DNA of 64,000 nucleotides, taken from NCBI RefSeq assembly GCF_031456295.1, contig NZ_JAVDUJ010000001.1, positions 1,922,001 through 1,986,000 on the forward strand. The letters run 5' to 3'. Made by a program: the position numbers and the translations under genes. Positions 8,618-19,231 of the stretch are shown here, one piece after another; positions within the stretch are counted from its first letter, which is position 1, and each line of letters starts with the position of its first letter. The notes under the pieces were generated by a model. That model made no database searches. It was not told the origin of the DNA and saw only the letters and a list, made by a program, of their open reading frames with translations. The stretch is from Arcanobacterium_A hippocoleae. Lineage in GTDB: Bacteria > Actinomycetota > Actinomycetes > Actinomycetales > Actinomycetaceae.

Positions 8618-8660
8618 GATCGGGTTCATCCCCACAACCAGGGGATGGACCCGATCTATT
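8618..8660 (+). terminator. Terminator of rplM-rpsI
   Basis: A 16-bp stem (8618-8633 with 8641-8656) has one G-T mismatch and a 7-base loop, followed by TATTTATTT. The stem is GC-rich at its loop side, with a moderate T-tract. Confidence 0.75.
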
Positions 8661-8853
8661 TATTTCAGATGGCGTTTTTGGAGTTTCGTAAACTTTCGTG
8701 ATGGCATTGGGCTGAGATAGTTTTCTCGCGATTCGGAAATAGTTATTTATTCGGTCAATATTGCATCGATATAACCGGTATAGAGTGCTAGACTTTCTGC
8801 TTGTAAAACGAAATTTGCTGGAGTCAGCTCAGGATCTGCTCTTGGAGCAAACC

Positions 8854-8881
8854 TTGCTGATTTTTGCTCTGCTACTATTAG
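8854..8881 (+). promoter_or_regulatory. Possible glmM promoter
   Basis: TTGCTG, a 16-base spacer and TATTAG give a fair -35/-10 pair about 95 bases before the glmM start. Only a motif match. Confidence 0.35.
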
Positions 8882-8975
8882 GTCGGCTCATTGTCATATC
8901 GAGCAGATCGTAATCGCTGGTAGAGATAACCTGATGGCATCTGAAACTGATGTATCTTTTCACGAAGGGCAGAAA

Positions 8976-10307
8976 ATGGCACGTATTTTTGGTACCGACG
9001 GCGTACGTGGTGTTGCAAATCAAGAAATCACTGCTGGCTTTGCCCTGCAATTGGGTGAAGCTGCTGCGCGGGTACTTGCTAATGAGCAGCTGGGGCATCG
9101 GCCACGTGCAATTATTGGTCGCGATACGCGGCAGTCTTCAGGAATGCTTTCGCACGCATTAGCAGCGGGGCTTGCGAGCGCTGGAGTGGATGTGGAGCAT
9201 GTGCGTGAAATTCCTACTCCGGGTGTTGCGCATCTTACGGCTGAAGAAGATTATGACCTCGGTGTAATGATTTCTGCATCGCATAATCCAATGGCAGATA
9301 ACGGGATCAAGTTCATCAATTCTGATGGTTTCAAATTAGATGATGCGATCGAGGATGAAATCGAAGCCATGCTTGGGCAAGAATGGCAGCGTCCGATAGG
9401 TGCTGGAGTGGGTTCCATTTCAGAAACGGCACTTGTCTCTGATCGGGTCTATATGAATCATCTGATTCGTGCCGGGCAGCCGTTGCATGGGCTGCGGATT
9501 GCGCTCGATTGTGCAAATGGTGCAGCTGCCGATGTAGCACCGCGAGTTTTCCAAAAACTTGGTGCAGATGTAGTGGTGATCAATGCTGCGCCCGATGGAA
9601 AAAATATCAACGACGGTTGTGGTTCTACCCATCCAGAGCAATTACAGGCGCTTACTGTGGCCACGAAAGCTGATTTTGGTTTTGCTTTTGACGGTGATGC
9701 TGACCGCTGCTTAGCCGTAGACGGTGCCGGGCAACTCATTGATGGTGATCAGATCATGGGGATGCTTGCGGTTGCAATGAAAGCAGACGGACGTTTGAAA
9801 CGCAATACACTTGTACTTACTGTGATGTCGAATCTTGGCTTGCACCTTGCAATGCGTGATAAGGGGATTAAGACAGTCTCGACGAAGGTTGGCGATCGAT
9901 ACGTACTCGAGGAAATGCTCAAACGCGGCTATAACCTTGGTGGCGAACAATCCGGGCATGTGATCAACCTCGATTATGCTACTACGGGTGATGGCACGCT
10001 CACCGCCGTACTTGTAGCGAGTGAGGTCGCTAAGGCAGGCAAGAGTTTAGCTGAGATGGTAGCTTTTGTCGAGAAACTTCCGCAGACTTTGATCAATGTG
10101 CCAAATGTGGATAAAAATCGGGTCAGCGAAGTCGAAGCACAGGTGAATGCGGTTGAGGCAGAACTTGGTGAGACTGGTCGTGTGCTGTTGCGTGCATCTG
10201 GTACAGAGCCGTTGATTCGTGTAATGGTTGAAGCAGGCACGCAAGCGGAAGCAGATCGAGCAGCAGAGTATCTTGCTGGTGTGGTGCGAGAAAAGTTATC
10301 GCGCTAA
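8976..10307 (+). CDS. glmM: Phosphoglucosamine mutase
   Basis: GlmM interconverts glucosamine-6-P and glucosamine-1-P on the way to UDP-GlcNAc for peptidoglycan. The ATG at 8976 follows GAAGGG and gives 443 residues starting MARIFGTDGVRGVAN, exactly as in the family; an ATG 42 bases upstream is in frame but adds no family sequence. The phospho-Ser loop ISASHNPMADNGIKF puts the catalytic Ser at residue 102, the same number as in E. coli. The Mg site GDADRC and the phosphate loop RASGTEPLIRVMVE are intact. Its upstream partner glmS lies just beyond coaA but is broken, so the supply of glucosamine-6-P is the open question of this locus. Confidence 0.97.
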   Translation: MARIFGTDGVRGVANQEITAGFALQLGEAAARVLANEQLGHRPRAIIGRDTRQSSGMLSHALAAGLASAGVDVEHVREIPTPGVAHLTAEEDYDLGVMISASHNPMADNGIKFINSDGFKLDDAIEDEIEAMLGQEWQRPIGAGVGSISETALVSDRVYMNHLIRAGQPLHGLRIALDCANGAAADVAPRVFQKLGADVVVINAAPDGKNINDGCGSTHPEQLQALTVATKADFGFAFDGDADRCLAVDGAGQLIDGDQIMGMLAVAMKADGRLKRNTLVLTVMSNLGLHLAMRDKGIKTVSTKVGDRYVLEEMLKRGYNLGGEQSGHVINLDYATTGDGTLTAVLVASEVAKAGKSLAEMVAFVEKLPQTLINVPNVDKNRVSEVEAQVNAVEAELGETGRVLLRASGTEPLIRVMVEAGTQAEADRAAEYLAGVVREKLSR

Positions 10308-10365
10308 AACGCTTGGCACAAGGCGCGGTATTGCATTTTGCAAGATTGTTTTGATTTCAGTGAAA

Positions 10366-10399
10366 GGGTGGGGAATGCAGCAAGCTGGATTCCCCACCC
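10366..10399. terminator. Hairpin between convergent glmM and coaA
   Basis: GGGTGGGGAAT (10366-10376) pairs with ATTCCCCACCC (10389-10399) over a 12-base loop. The T-tract is weak on both strands. The position between two convergent genes supports a terminator. Confidence 0.6.
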
Positions 10400-10437
10400 A
10401 CAAATCTAATTACGTATTTTGATTTCGTATCATGTAT

Positions 10438-11406
10438 TTAGAGCCGTCTTAAAAATACTTCTTTGACTGTGTGGTCTGTAGCTTTTGAGAGAATCACAGT
10501 AGCACGTGAGCGGGTCGGGGCAATGTGCTCACGCAAGTTCGGCAAGTTTACGGATCTCCAGACTTCACGCCCCATTGCAAGTACTTCTTGCTCAGAAAGA
10601 TTTGCATATTTGCGAAAGAAAGAGCGGGAATCGGCAAATGCGCCTGCTTTTAATGCAAGCATTCGTTGCAGATACCATTTTTCGAGATCTGCTTCTGCAG
10701 CGTCAAGATAAATCGAAAAATCAAAGTAGTCACTGACGGCACGAAATTCGCCGTCAGTAGTAGATGCGCGCGGAGGCTGCAGTACGTTTAACCCTTCCAC
10801 GATCAAAATTTGTGGCTGGTTTACTGTAATGAATTTATCGGGCACGATGTCATAAGTAACGTGATCGTATACCGGGACTTGCAAATTTGGCTTCCCGGAT
10901 TTTACGTCATGCAAGAAATCCAGCAGTGCACGCCGATCGTAGGATTCTGGGAAACCTTTCCGATGCATGATCCCAAGTTCGGTAAGTTTCGCATTTGGCA
11001 GCAAAAAACCGTCAGTGGTGATCAAATCTACGTTCGGGGTTTGCGGCCAGCGGCTCATTAACTCGCGCAAGAGACGTGCAGCAGTTGATTTTCCTACGGC
11101 TACTGAGCCGGCAATCCCAATGATCCACGGTGTGCGAGATTCTGGGAAACCAATAAAATCAGTAGATTCGTGTAAAAGTTCGCGGGTGCTTTTTGCATAC
11201 ATTTGCATCAGGGCAGAGAGCGGACGGTAGATCGCGTCGGCTTGGGCAATATCGATTGGATCCCCAAGGGCTGCCAGACGACGCACGTCTTCATCCGTTA
11301 ATGGAAGCTCGGTAGTAGCAGCAAGGGAACGCCATTTTGCGGCGGGGATCTGCACATATGCGCCTGAGAAGCAGGGATCCGCTTGTGATGAATTTTTTCG
11401 ATGCAA
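10438..11406 (-). CDS. coaA: Type I pantothenate kinase
   Basis: CoaA makes 4'-phosphopantothenate, the first step of coenzyme A synthesis. The P-loop GIAGSVAVGKSTAARLLREL is intact, followed by VDLITTDGFLLPN, MHRKGFPESYDRRALL and the C-terminal IAPTRSRATVILSKATDHTV, all typical of prokaryotic type I kinases. The open frame continues far upstream across the start of glmS, which cannot be coding. I chose a TTG at 11406, preceded by GGTGG, which yields 322 residues, close to the 312-316 of characterised enzymes and beginning just before the conserved AYVQIPAAKW segment. A GTG slightly downstream is an alternative. CoaD, the fourth enzyme of the pathway, is encoded at 58.7 kb. Confidence 0.9.
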   Translation of the reverse strand: MHRKNSSQADPCFSGAYVQIPAAKWRSLAATTELPLTDEDVRRLAALGDPIDIAQADAIYRPLSALMQMYAKSTRELLHESTDFIGFPESRTPWIIGIAGSVAVGKSTAARLLRELMSRWPQTPNVDLITTDGFLLPNAKLTELGIMHRKGFPESYDRRALLDFLHDVKSGKPNLQVPVYDHVTYDIVPDKFITVNQPQILIVEGLNVLQPPRASTTDGEFRAVSDYFDFSIYLDAAEADLEKWYLQRMLALKAGAFADSRSFFRKYANLSEQEVLAMGREVWRSVNLPNLREHIAPTRSRATVILSKATDHTVKEVFLRRL

Positions 11407-11490
11407 AATAAGCCACCAAATATTGTGAGTTGTATCGCTTTGTGGGAATCGAGAATCAGCATCTTTCAATGCTCGTTTGATCTTTACCCT

Positions 11491-11828
11491 ATGTGTGGAA
11501 TTGTAGGATATATTGGCAGCGAAAATACAACTGACCAGCTTAAACGGCCAGACGAAGGATTCGCTCCGGCGATTCAAGCTGTACTTGCTGGTCTTGAACA
11601 GCTTGAATATCGTGGTTACGATTCGGCTGGGATCGCCGTAAATACTGGTGAAGAGATTCAGATGCGGAAGAAGACTGGCCATGTAGCTAATCTCACCGCA
11701 GAAATTATCGCAAATCCGCTTCCGGTAAATGCATTTGCTGCGATTGGGCATACTCGCTGGGCGACGCACGGTGCACCCAGTGAGCGGATCAGCCACGTAA
11801 TCTTGCAAAGGCTGTTACTGTTGAATAA
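11491..11828 (+). pseudogene. glmS: Broken glmS: N-terminal glutaminase fragment fused out of frame to the extreme C-terminus
   Basis: Glutamine-fructose-6-phosphate aminotransferase normally has about 600 residues. Here the gene begins correctly (MCGIVGYIG with the nucleophilic Cys2, LEYRGYDSAGIA, GHTRWATHGAPSE) for about 99 codons. Immediately after, in another frame, bases 11787-11828 read DQPRNLAKAVTVE and stop, the family-typical GlmS C-terminus. The glutaminase remainder and both sugar-isomerase domains, about 1.5 kb, are gone. Reading through in the first frame gives 22 junk residues and stops at 11853. The product cannot work as a GlmS. Either a real internal deletion (the strain then needs another glmS or external amino sugar) or an assembly collapse. 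Neighbouring glmM and murA are intact. Recognition of both ends is direct; the cause is inference. Confidence 0.9.
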
Positions 11829-12123
11829 GCGCATTGCTTTTGGATCACGTTGATTTCTGTGCGAAGTTTGCTCGGCTGGAAAATATGCGCAAAGGATCTC
11901 GGCAAGCGCGCTAAAATATTCTTTGCAGGAGCTGAACTTTGCTCGCGATCAATATTTCGAGCCCGCAAAGCACGAAATATGTACGGATGAAATATTCAGG
12001 CGTACAATTTTGCGAGTAGTGCTTTGCACGCATTGAAATAATTAATGCTGCAGATGCAGCTAACACTAGGTTCTGTAAAGAATATGAAAGAGAAGCAAGC
12101 AATTTAGCGAGGAGGCGTGATCT
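11829..12123 (+). other. Intergenic region downstream of the glmS scar
   Basis: Nearly 300 bases with no recognisable gene. It contains an 8-bp inverted repeat (ATATTTCG at 11952-11959, CGAAATAT at 11973-11980) of unknown meaning, and ends in a GAGGAGG ribosome site for alr. In many actinobacteria acpS and nnr lie between glmS and alr; no trace of them is seen here. Confidence 0.5.
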
Positions 12124-13269
12124 GTGGCAAGTAACCGCATCGCAGATCCCCATTTCCCATCGCGAGCATTGATTTCACGAAACGCCTTTATCCACAATTT
12201 GCAGCGTGCGCGCGATCTTGCTGGGAATGCTGAAGTGATGGCTGTGATCAAAGCTGATGCGTACGGGCATGGTGCAAAGCAAATCGGCACCTGGGCGCTT
12301 GATCATGGAGTCGATTGGTTGGCTGTAGCGCAACTTGGTGAAGCAATTGAATTGCGCAAAGCTTTAGCACAACGCGGAAGAATGCTCGCGCTGATCGCTG
12401 AACCAGGCGCGCCATTCTGGGAAGCACTGCAATTGGAAATCGATCTTTCACTCAGTGCTGCCTGGGCATTAGACGAAATCGCGCTTGCCGCTACCGATAC
12501 GGGATGCACTGCGCGCGTGCATATTGAAGTTGATACTGGCATGGCACGCGGTGGATTTTCGATTGCACAATTGCGTGAGCTGATGCCAGTGATTGCTGCA
12601 TCTGAAAAAAATGGACTTATTGAAGTAGTCGGGCTATGGAGTCATTTTGCTCGCGCAGATGAACTAGATTCGCCTGTCACCCGGCAGCAAGTAGGACTTT
12701 TTGAAACAGCACGGCAAATCGTGTCGGATGCGGGGATCGAAGTGCAATACTTGCATATTGCTGCGTCGAGCGGACTGCTCTGGCATCCAGATACGCGGTA
12801 TTCGATGGTACGACCAGGAGCGATTCTCTACGGTATTAGCCCAGAACCGGCGAATGCTTCGGCAGAGGAACTCGGATTTCGTCCCGTGATGCGGCTCGAA
12901 GCTGATTTGGTGTCGGTACGTGATGTACCTGCTGGTACTGGGGTAAGCTACGGGCACACGGCGATCACCACTACGCCTACACGTCTTGCTACCGTCCCTC
13001 TCGGATATGCCGATGGGTTTCCACGGCATGCTTCCAATCGGGCACATGTGATGCGAAATGGAAGTAAATGCGAAATAGTGGGGCGGATCTGCATGGATCA
13101 ATTCGTGATCGCGGCTCCAGATGCAGTGCCCGGAGACACAGTCACAATTTTTGGTGCGACCGGTGACGGATACCCAACAGCCGATGAACTTGCAAAATGT
13201 TGCGATACGATTGGATATGAGATTGTGTCTCGGTTAGGTACACGAGTGCCGCGTTACTACGTAGAATAG
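12124..13269 (+). CDS. alr: Alanine racemase
   Basis: PLP enzyme that makes D-alanine for peptidoglycan. The PLP Lys is in AVIKADAYGHGA (Lys43), the second catalytic residue, Tyr276, in GVSYGHTAITT, and VPLGYADGFPR follows. Length 381 is normal. The GTG start at 12124 sits after a strong GAGGAGG. First gene of a run alr-tsaE-(membrane protein)-tsaB-rimI, the standard actinobacterial order. D-alanine is passed to Ddl, encoded at 50.9 kb. Confidence 0.96.
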   Translation: MASNRIADPHFPSRALISRNAFIHNLQRARDLAGNAEVMAVIKADAYGHGAKQIGTWALDHGVDWLAVAQLGEAIELRKALAQRGRMLALIAEPGAPFWEALQLEIDLSLSAAWALDEIALAATDTGCTARVHIEVDTGMARGGFSIAQLRELMPVIAASEKNGLIEVVGLWSHFARADELDSPVTRQQVGLFETARQIVSDAGIEVQYLHIAASSGLLWHPDTRYSMVRPGAILYGISPEPANASAEELGFRPVMRLEADLVSVRDVPAGTGVSYGHTAITTTPTRLATVPLGYADGFPRHASNRAHVMRNGSKCEIVGRICMDQFVIAAPDAVPGDTVTIFGATGDGYPTADELAKCCDTIGYEIVSRLGTRVPRYYVE

Positions 13270-13331
13270 TGCATTTCTGGCAGCAGTTTTAGCGCATGAA
13301 AACAATAAGTGAAAAGAATGGGTGGAAGTTC

Positions 13332-13868
13332 ATGACTGCAAAAATTGAGGTACTGACGGTGGAGCAGATCCAGGCAGTGGGTGCTGCATTTGGGCGGCAT
13401 GCCCAAGGCGGAGATCTGCTCATGCTCAACGGGCCGCTCGGAGCGGGAAAAACTACCATGACTCAAGGTATTGCCCAGGGAATTGGAGTGAATGCCAAAA
13501 TATCGTCTCCCACCTTCGTGATTGCGCAAAATTATGCGGGAGCAGCTGGAGTTGATTTGGTGCATGTAGATGCCTATCGCTTAGATTCGCTTGCAGAACT
13601 TGACGCGCTTGATTTAGATTCCTCTCTCGATGCCGCACTAACGGTAGTGGAATGGGGCGCAGGGAAAGTAGAAGTGCTCTCCGCTGATCGCATTGAACTG
13701 ACGATTAAGCGTCCACAAGGAGCGGCTGCAGGGCTTGAACCAGCAGATCTTGATGCTGACGCACCGCGTACTTTGCTTGCAGTGGCCTATGGTGAGCGGG
13801 GGAAACAGTATTTGGAAGCTGTACTTGCAGATACTGATGTGGCAGCACTGATGAGCTACGAAAACTAA
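13332..13868 (+). CDS. tsaE: tRNA threonylcarbamoyladenosine biosynthesis ATPase TsaE
   Basis: Small ATPase of the TsaBDE complex that places t6A at position 37 of ANN-decoding tRNAs. The P-loop NGPLGAGKTT and the SPTFVIAQNY and HVDAYRL segments are diagnostic. The chosen ATG at 13332 follows GGTGGAAG and gives 178 residues; an ATG at 13296 in the same frame has no ribosome site. The C-terminal 40 residues are a lineage-specific extension. TsaB is encoded nearby, but TsaD is absent from the window. Confidence 0.93.
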   Translation: MTAKIEVLTVEQIQAVGAAFGRHAQGGDLLMLNGPLGAGKTTMTQGIAQGIGVNAKISSPTFVIAQNYAGAAGVDLVHVDAYRLDSLAELDALDLDSSLDAALTVVEWGAGKVEVLSADRIELTIKRPQGAAAGLEPADLDADAPRTLLAVAYGERGKQYLEAVLADTDVAALMSYEN

Positions 13869-13986
13869 AGCCAGCGGCACAAGGCAGAACGGAAAATACA
13901 AAACGGATTGGGAAAATCACGTGCAGCCTGATTTTGCCAAATGACAGTTCCGCAAATAAATCAATGAAAGCGAGAAAGGAGTGGCG

Positions 13987-15021
13987 ATGCGGATTTTGAA
14001 GCGGCAGTGGAAGTACTCGCTTGTGAGAATTTGCGGTGCGCTCGCGAGCTGTCTTTCAATGATTTCCACGGTTGTTGCCATCCCGTCAGTACCTCCAGTT
14101 TCAGCGATTCAAGTGCAAACAGCTGCCTTAAATAATTTCAGCACTAGGATGCCTTTACCACTGCCAAGATTCCTGATCAGTGATGAGACGCTTGAGAAAT
14201 GGTTGAAGGAATCTGGGATGGCATTGGTGAAATCCTTCGCATCGCAAGAATTTCCCAGTTTGCAAGCAGCCCAGATCGCACAGTTACAAATCGGAAAACC
14301 GGTAAAAGTTTACTCATTTAAAGACGAAACTGATGTGAATGGCTGGCCGATAATCACGCAATCCAAGCTGCGCGTAGCGCCGATTTCTGATTCACAGGGA
14401 AATGCTCTTGGCGTGATTCAAATCGAACTTGATACTGACGCTACGAGCACCCGAAAAGTGTTTGGCGATGCGAAACTTGCACAGCATCTTTTACCGCCGC
14501 CAGCGAGTAGTCAGCAGGTTCCTGATGCAGAAACTCTGATTTACGATACGGAGTTGAAAGCCTGGTTCGCAGTAAAAGGGAAGTCGATTTTAGCAGCTTC
14601 AGCAAGCGGTGAAAATCTGGTGCTTGGCACGGTGCCATTGGAAGTATTTTATACCCAGCGAAAGGGGATCATCTCTGATGGTGAAACAGCTGATTCGCTT
14701 GAAAAACAGCAAGTGACTGCACCACAAATATATGATTCAACGCAGTGGCTGGCATCGTTGATCGTTGCGGGAGTGATTGCTGCGATATTGGTGTTTTCCC
14801 TTGCCTGGCTGATTTGGGAATCGCGTTTTGAACGAGCACGTAAGCAAAGCGCTGCCGATGCGTTATGGTATTGGGCAACAGGGCATCATCGTACCGTACG
14901 TTCTTCGGAGAAAGTATCTGAAATCGGGAAGAAGAAAGTAAAATTTAGTGAATCAAGTGGGGAAGTAACGCTCTATGAAAGTCCGCCTGGCAGTGTGATA
15001 CAGGAAAGTTTGGAAAATTAA
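13987..15021 (+). CDS. Unrecognised membrane-anchored protein between tsaE and tsaB
   Basis: I do not recognise this 344-residue protein. It has a basic N-terminus, a hydrophobic segment around residues 12-32 that could be a signal or anchor, a soluble region of about 210 residues, a strong transmembrane helix (SLIVAGVIAAILVFSLAWLI, near residues 257-276), then a basic cytosolic tail of about 65 residues. The topology is an extracytoplasmic domain held by two helices, or a cleaved signal plus one C-terminal helix. The ATG at 13987 lies 6 bases after AAAGGA; a GTG six bases upstream is too close to it. It sits within the alr-tsaE-tsaB-rimI run, in the same direction, so it is probably co-transcribed, yet nothing in it suggests tRNA modification. 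Confidence 0.75.
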   Translation: MRILKRQWKYSLVRICGALASCLSMISTVVAIPSVPPVSAIQVQTAALNNFSTRMPLPLPRFLISDETLEKWLKESGMALVKSFASQEFPSLQAAQIAQLQIGKPVKVYSFKDETDVNGWPIITQSKLRVAPISDSQGNALGVIQIELDTDATSTRKVFGDAKLAQHLLPPPASSQQVPDAETLIYDTELKAWFAVKGKSILAASASGENLVLGTVPLEVFYTQRKGIISDGETADSLEKQQVTAPQIYDSTQWLASLIVAGVIAAILVFSLAWLIWESRFERARKQSAADALWYWATGHHRTVRSSEKVSEIGKKKVKFSESSGEVTLYESPPGSVIQESLEN

Positions 15022-15083
15022 TTCGTTATTTGCTGATCAGAATTGGCAGATAACGAAAATAATATTTTAGAAAGAAGAAATCG

Positions 15084-15797
15084 ATGCAGTTTCTTACAAT
15101 TGATGCTTCCAATACCTTGATAGTTGGGATCTGTGAAAGTGATTTGGCAGCGGTAAAATGTATTGCGGTGCGTGAATCTGCAGACACCCGCCACCATGTT
15201 GAATATCTTGCCCCGATGGTGCAGGAGGTGCTTGCTGAGGCTGGGATAACGCGTCCAGATGCGATCATTGCTGGTACTGGTCCAGCTGCTTTTACTGGGT
15301 TGCGTGCAGCATTGGTGACGGCGCAGACCCTCGCACGTGCCTGGGATGTGCCAATCTATGGAATTTCATCACTCGAAGCATTGGCCTTAGCCGGTTCCCA
15401 GGAGGGGGCAAATCTGATCGAAGCCGTGATCGATGCACGGCGAAAAGAAGTTTTCGCACTCCGTGCAAGAGCAATGGGCGCAGATGATATTGAAGTGCTT
15501 GTAGCTGCGCGGGTGCTCAAGCCGAGCGCGCTTGCTGATGAATTGAGCGGATCTCCGGCGATAGTGGTGTGTGCAAATGCAGAGCTTTATCCAGATGAGT
15601 TCACGCAGCGGATCACTGCCAAATGCACTCCCGAAGTGTTTACACGGCTATATCTTTCCCGTCAGGGGCAAAAAGATGCGGGAGCGGAAATTGATTTTGC
15701 TGTGCGCCCGCAATATTTACGCCGTCCTGACGTGCAGGCAGGAAACCATGCACAAGTGCCTGCAACCGGAAATCCGTATGAACTTGGCGCAAAGTGA
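15084..15797 (+). CDS. tsaB: tRNA threonylcarbamoyladenosine biosynthesis protein TsaB
   Basis: ASKHA-fold scaffold partner of TsaD in t6A synthesis. The N-terminus FLTIDASNTLIVGI and the motif GTGPAAFTGLRAALVTAQTLA are diagnostic, as is IDARRKEVFALR. Length 237 is normal. The ATG follows AGAAAGAAG. The usual downstream order in actinobacteria is tsaB-rimI-tsaD; here rimI follows but the next gene is sdhC, so tsaD must be elsewhere. Confidence 0.92.
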   Translation: MQFLTIDASNTLIVGICESDLAAVKCIAVRESADTRHHVEYLAPMVQEVLAEAGITRPDAIIAGTGPAAFTGLRAALVTAQTLARAWDVPIYGISSLEALALAGSQEGANLIEAVIDARRKEVFALRARAMGADDIEVLVAARVLKPSALADELSGSPAIVVCANAELYPDEFTQRITAKCTPEVFTRLYLSRQGQKDAGAEIDFAVRPQYLRRPDVQAGNHAQVPATGNPYELGAK

Positions 15798-15822
15798 CTC
15801 TTCCTGATTTACAACTCAGATC

Positions 15823-16308
15823 ATGCGTAATTTGCAAGAAGTAGAATTTCAGCGATTGACACCTGCATGGGCGAAGCGCTGTGCGAATTTTGATGCGCAA
15901 AATTTTGCTGTAGATGCCTGGCCTGAAGCAGTTTGGCAAAATGAGCTGAGACGTACAGACTGCCTCTATCTGGCGTTGCTCAATCCGCCTGAGCCACATC
16001 AAAGTTTGGGTGAAATCATTGCTCTGGGCGGCGTAAGTTTCGGGATTGAAGCAGAAATTTTGACGATTGCGGTAGCTGCGCATTTACGCCGCCGTGGGAT
16101 TGCGCAAGCACTTCTGGCCCAGTTGATCGAAGTTGCGCAAGCACATCAGGCAGCTGATTTATTTCTTGAAGTGCGCGCAGCTGATTTTGGGGCGCAAGCA
16201 CTTTATCGCAATGCCGGGTTTTCTGAAGTGGGATTGCGAAAGAATTATTATCGGCATGATGATGCGCTCGTGATGCAGAAAAAACTTTGTAAAGAATGCG
16301 AAATTTAG
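15823..16308 (+). CDS. rimI: GNAT acetyltransferase, RimI-type
   Basis: Putative N-alpha-acetyltransferase of ribosomal protein S18 or other proteins, 161 residues. Acetyl-CoA-binding motif A reads LRRRGIAQALLAQLI, and the C-terminal LYRNAGFSEVGLRKNYYR matches RimI. The assignment rests on these motifs plus the position 25 bases after tsaB, which is the standard rimI neighbourhood. The start has no clear Shine-Dalgarno sequence. Confidence 0.85.
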   Translation: MRNLQEVEFQRLTPAWAKRCANFDAQNFAVDAWPEAVWQNELRRTDCLYLALLNPPEPHQSLGEIIALGGVSFGIEAEILTIAVAAHLRRRGIAQALLAQLIEVAQAHQAADLFLEVRAADFGAQALYRNAGFSEVGLRKNYYRHDDALVMQKKLCKECEI

Positions 16309-16513
16309 GTTTTCAGTGCCTTGCTCGGGGATAAACGATATACGCAAATAAACTCTCACAAAATTTCGCTATTTCCCGCCATTTTTCCAGAAACTGCGAG
16401 CTGATGCGGATTACTCAAGGTGAAAAATAATCTTGATTTGAAGTTAGCGACGATAGGGATGCGAAAAAATGAAAAATAGGTCTTGAGCACCGAAAAACCG
16501 TTGAATCTTCTGG

Positions 16514-16519
16514 TATTTT
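16514..16519 (+). promoter_or_regulatory. Extended -10 box of sdhC, leaderless start
   Basis: TGGTATTTT contains a TGN-TATTTT extended -10. The first base of the GTG start codon is 7 bases after the last T, so transcription probably starts on the GTG itself. No ribosome site exists between. Confidence 0.55.
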
Positions 16520-16525
16520 CGTTAC

Positions 16526-17236
16526 GTGGCTAATTCTAAAGTAAAAACTAATCGCGGAAGTAAGACTACCGTGGCACTGAAGGTGCTCATGGCAGCAACC
16601 GGTATCATCTTTGTCCTCTTCCTCCTGTTCCATATGTATGGAAATCTGAAGATGTTCCTTGGAGCAGATGCATACAATCACTACGCGCATTATTTGCATT
16701 ATGAATTGTTGTATCCGATTTTGCCGCGTAAGGGATTCGTTTGGATCATGCGCATCACACTGCTGCTGTGCATCGTTTTGCATATGTATTCGGCAATCAC
16801 CTTGTGGAAGCGTGCAGTGAAAGCACGCGGTAATGCCTACAAGGTCAGCTCGGGGAAGAAAGTACGCGCAAGCCAGAGCTACACTGCTTTTGTGATGCGC
16901 TGGGGCGGCGTATTGATTGCGATTTGGCTTGTCTTCCACTTACTGCAATTCACTGCATTAAAGCTGCAGGTAGGTGGCGCATACGATGTCGCAAATCCAT
17001 ACAATAACATGGTGCTCGCATTCAGTATTCCATGGCTTTACATTTTCTATCTGATTGCGATGCTGGCAATAGGTTTCCATATTCGTCACGGTGTTTGGTC
17101 AGCCCTGGCTACTCTTGGTCTTTCTAGCCGGAGCCGTGAACGGATGTACAAGCTCGTTGGCAGCCTTGTCGCTGGCTTGATCGTGGTTGGCTTTATGCTT
17201 CCACCAACCTTCATTCTCTTCGGTTTCATTTCATAA
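16526..17236 (+). CDS. sdhC: Succinate dehydrogenase cytochrome b subunit (single five-helix type)
   Basis: Membrane anchor of the succinate:menaquinone oxidoreductase, 236 residues. Five hydrophobic helices are visible and conserved His residues in HMYGN, HMYSAI, VFHLLQF and IGFHIRHGVW can bind two haems, as in the type B di-haem enzymes of Corynebacterium and Wolinella. A single anchor gene with no sdhD agrees with this class. The GTG at 16526 lacks a Shine-Dalgarno sequence but has an extended -10 immediately before it, so a leaderless mRNA is likely. First gene of sdhCAB. Confidence 0.93.
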   Translation: MANSKVKTNRGSKTTVALKVLMAATGIIFVLFLLFHMYGNLKMFLGADAYNHYAHYLHYELLYPILPRKGFVWIMRITLLLCIVLHMYSAITLWKRAVKARGNAYKVSSGKKVRASQSYTAFVMRWGGVLIAIWLVFHLLQFTALKLQVGGAYDVANPYNNMVLAFSIPWLYIFYLIAMLAIGFHIRHGVWSALATLGLSSRSRERMYKLVGSLVAGLIVVGFMLPPTFILFGFIS

Positions 17237-17257
17237 ATATTAGGGGAGAGCACGATA

Positions 17258-19227
<1,970 letters not shown>

Positions 19228-19231
<4 letters not shown>

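Larger units (their letters stand above)
8546..8975 (+). other. Intergenic region between rpsI and glmM
   Basis: About 430 bases without a convincing gene. It contains the rpsI terminator (8618-8660) and a possible glmM promoter (8854-8881). An upstream in-frame ATG for glmM at 8934 is not supported. Confidence 0.55.

Noticed and set aside
10438..11808. coaA with a 456-residue reading
   Set aside because: The extra N-terminus overlaps the clear start of glmS on the other strand and has no similarity to pantothenate kinase.
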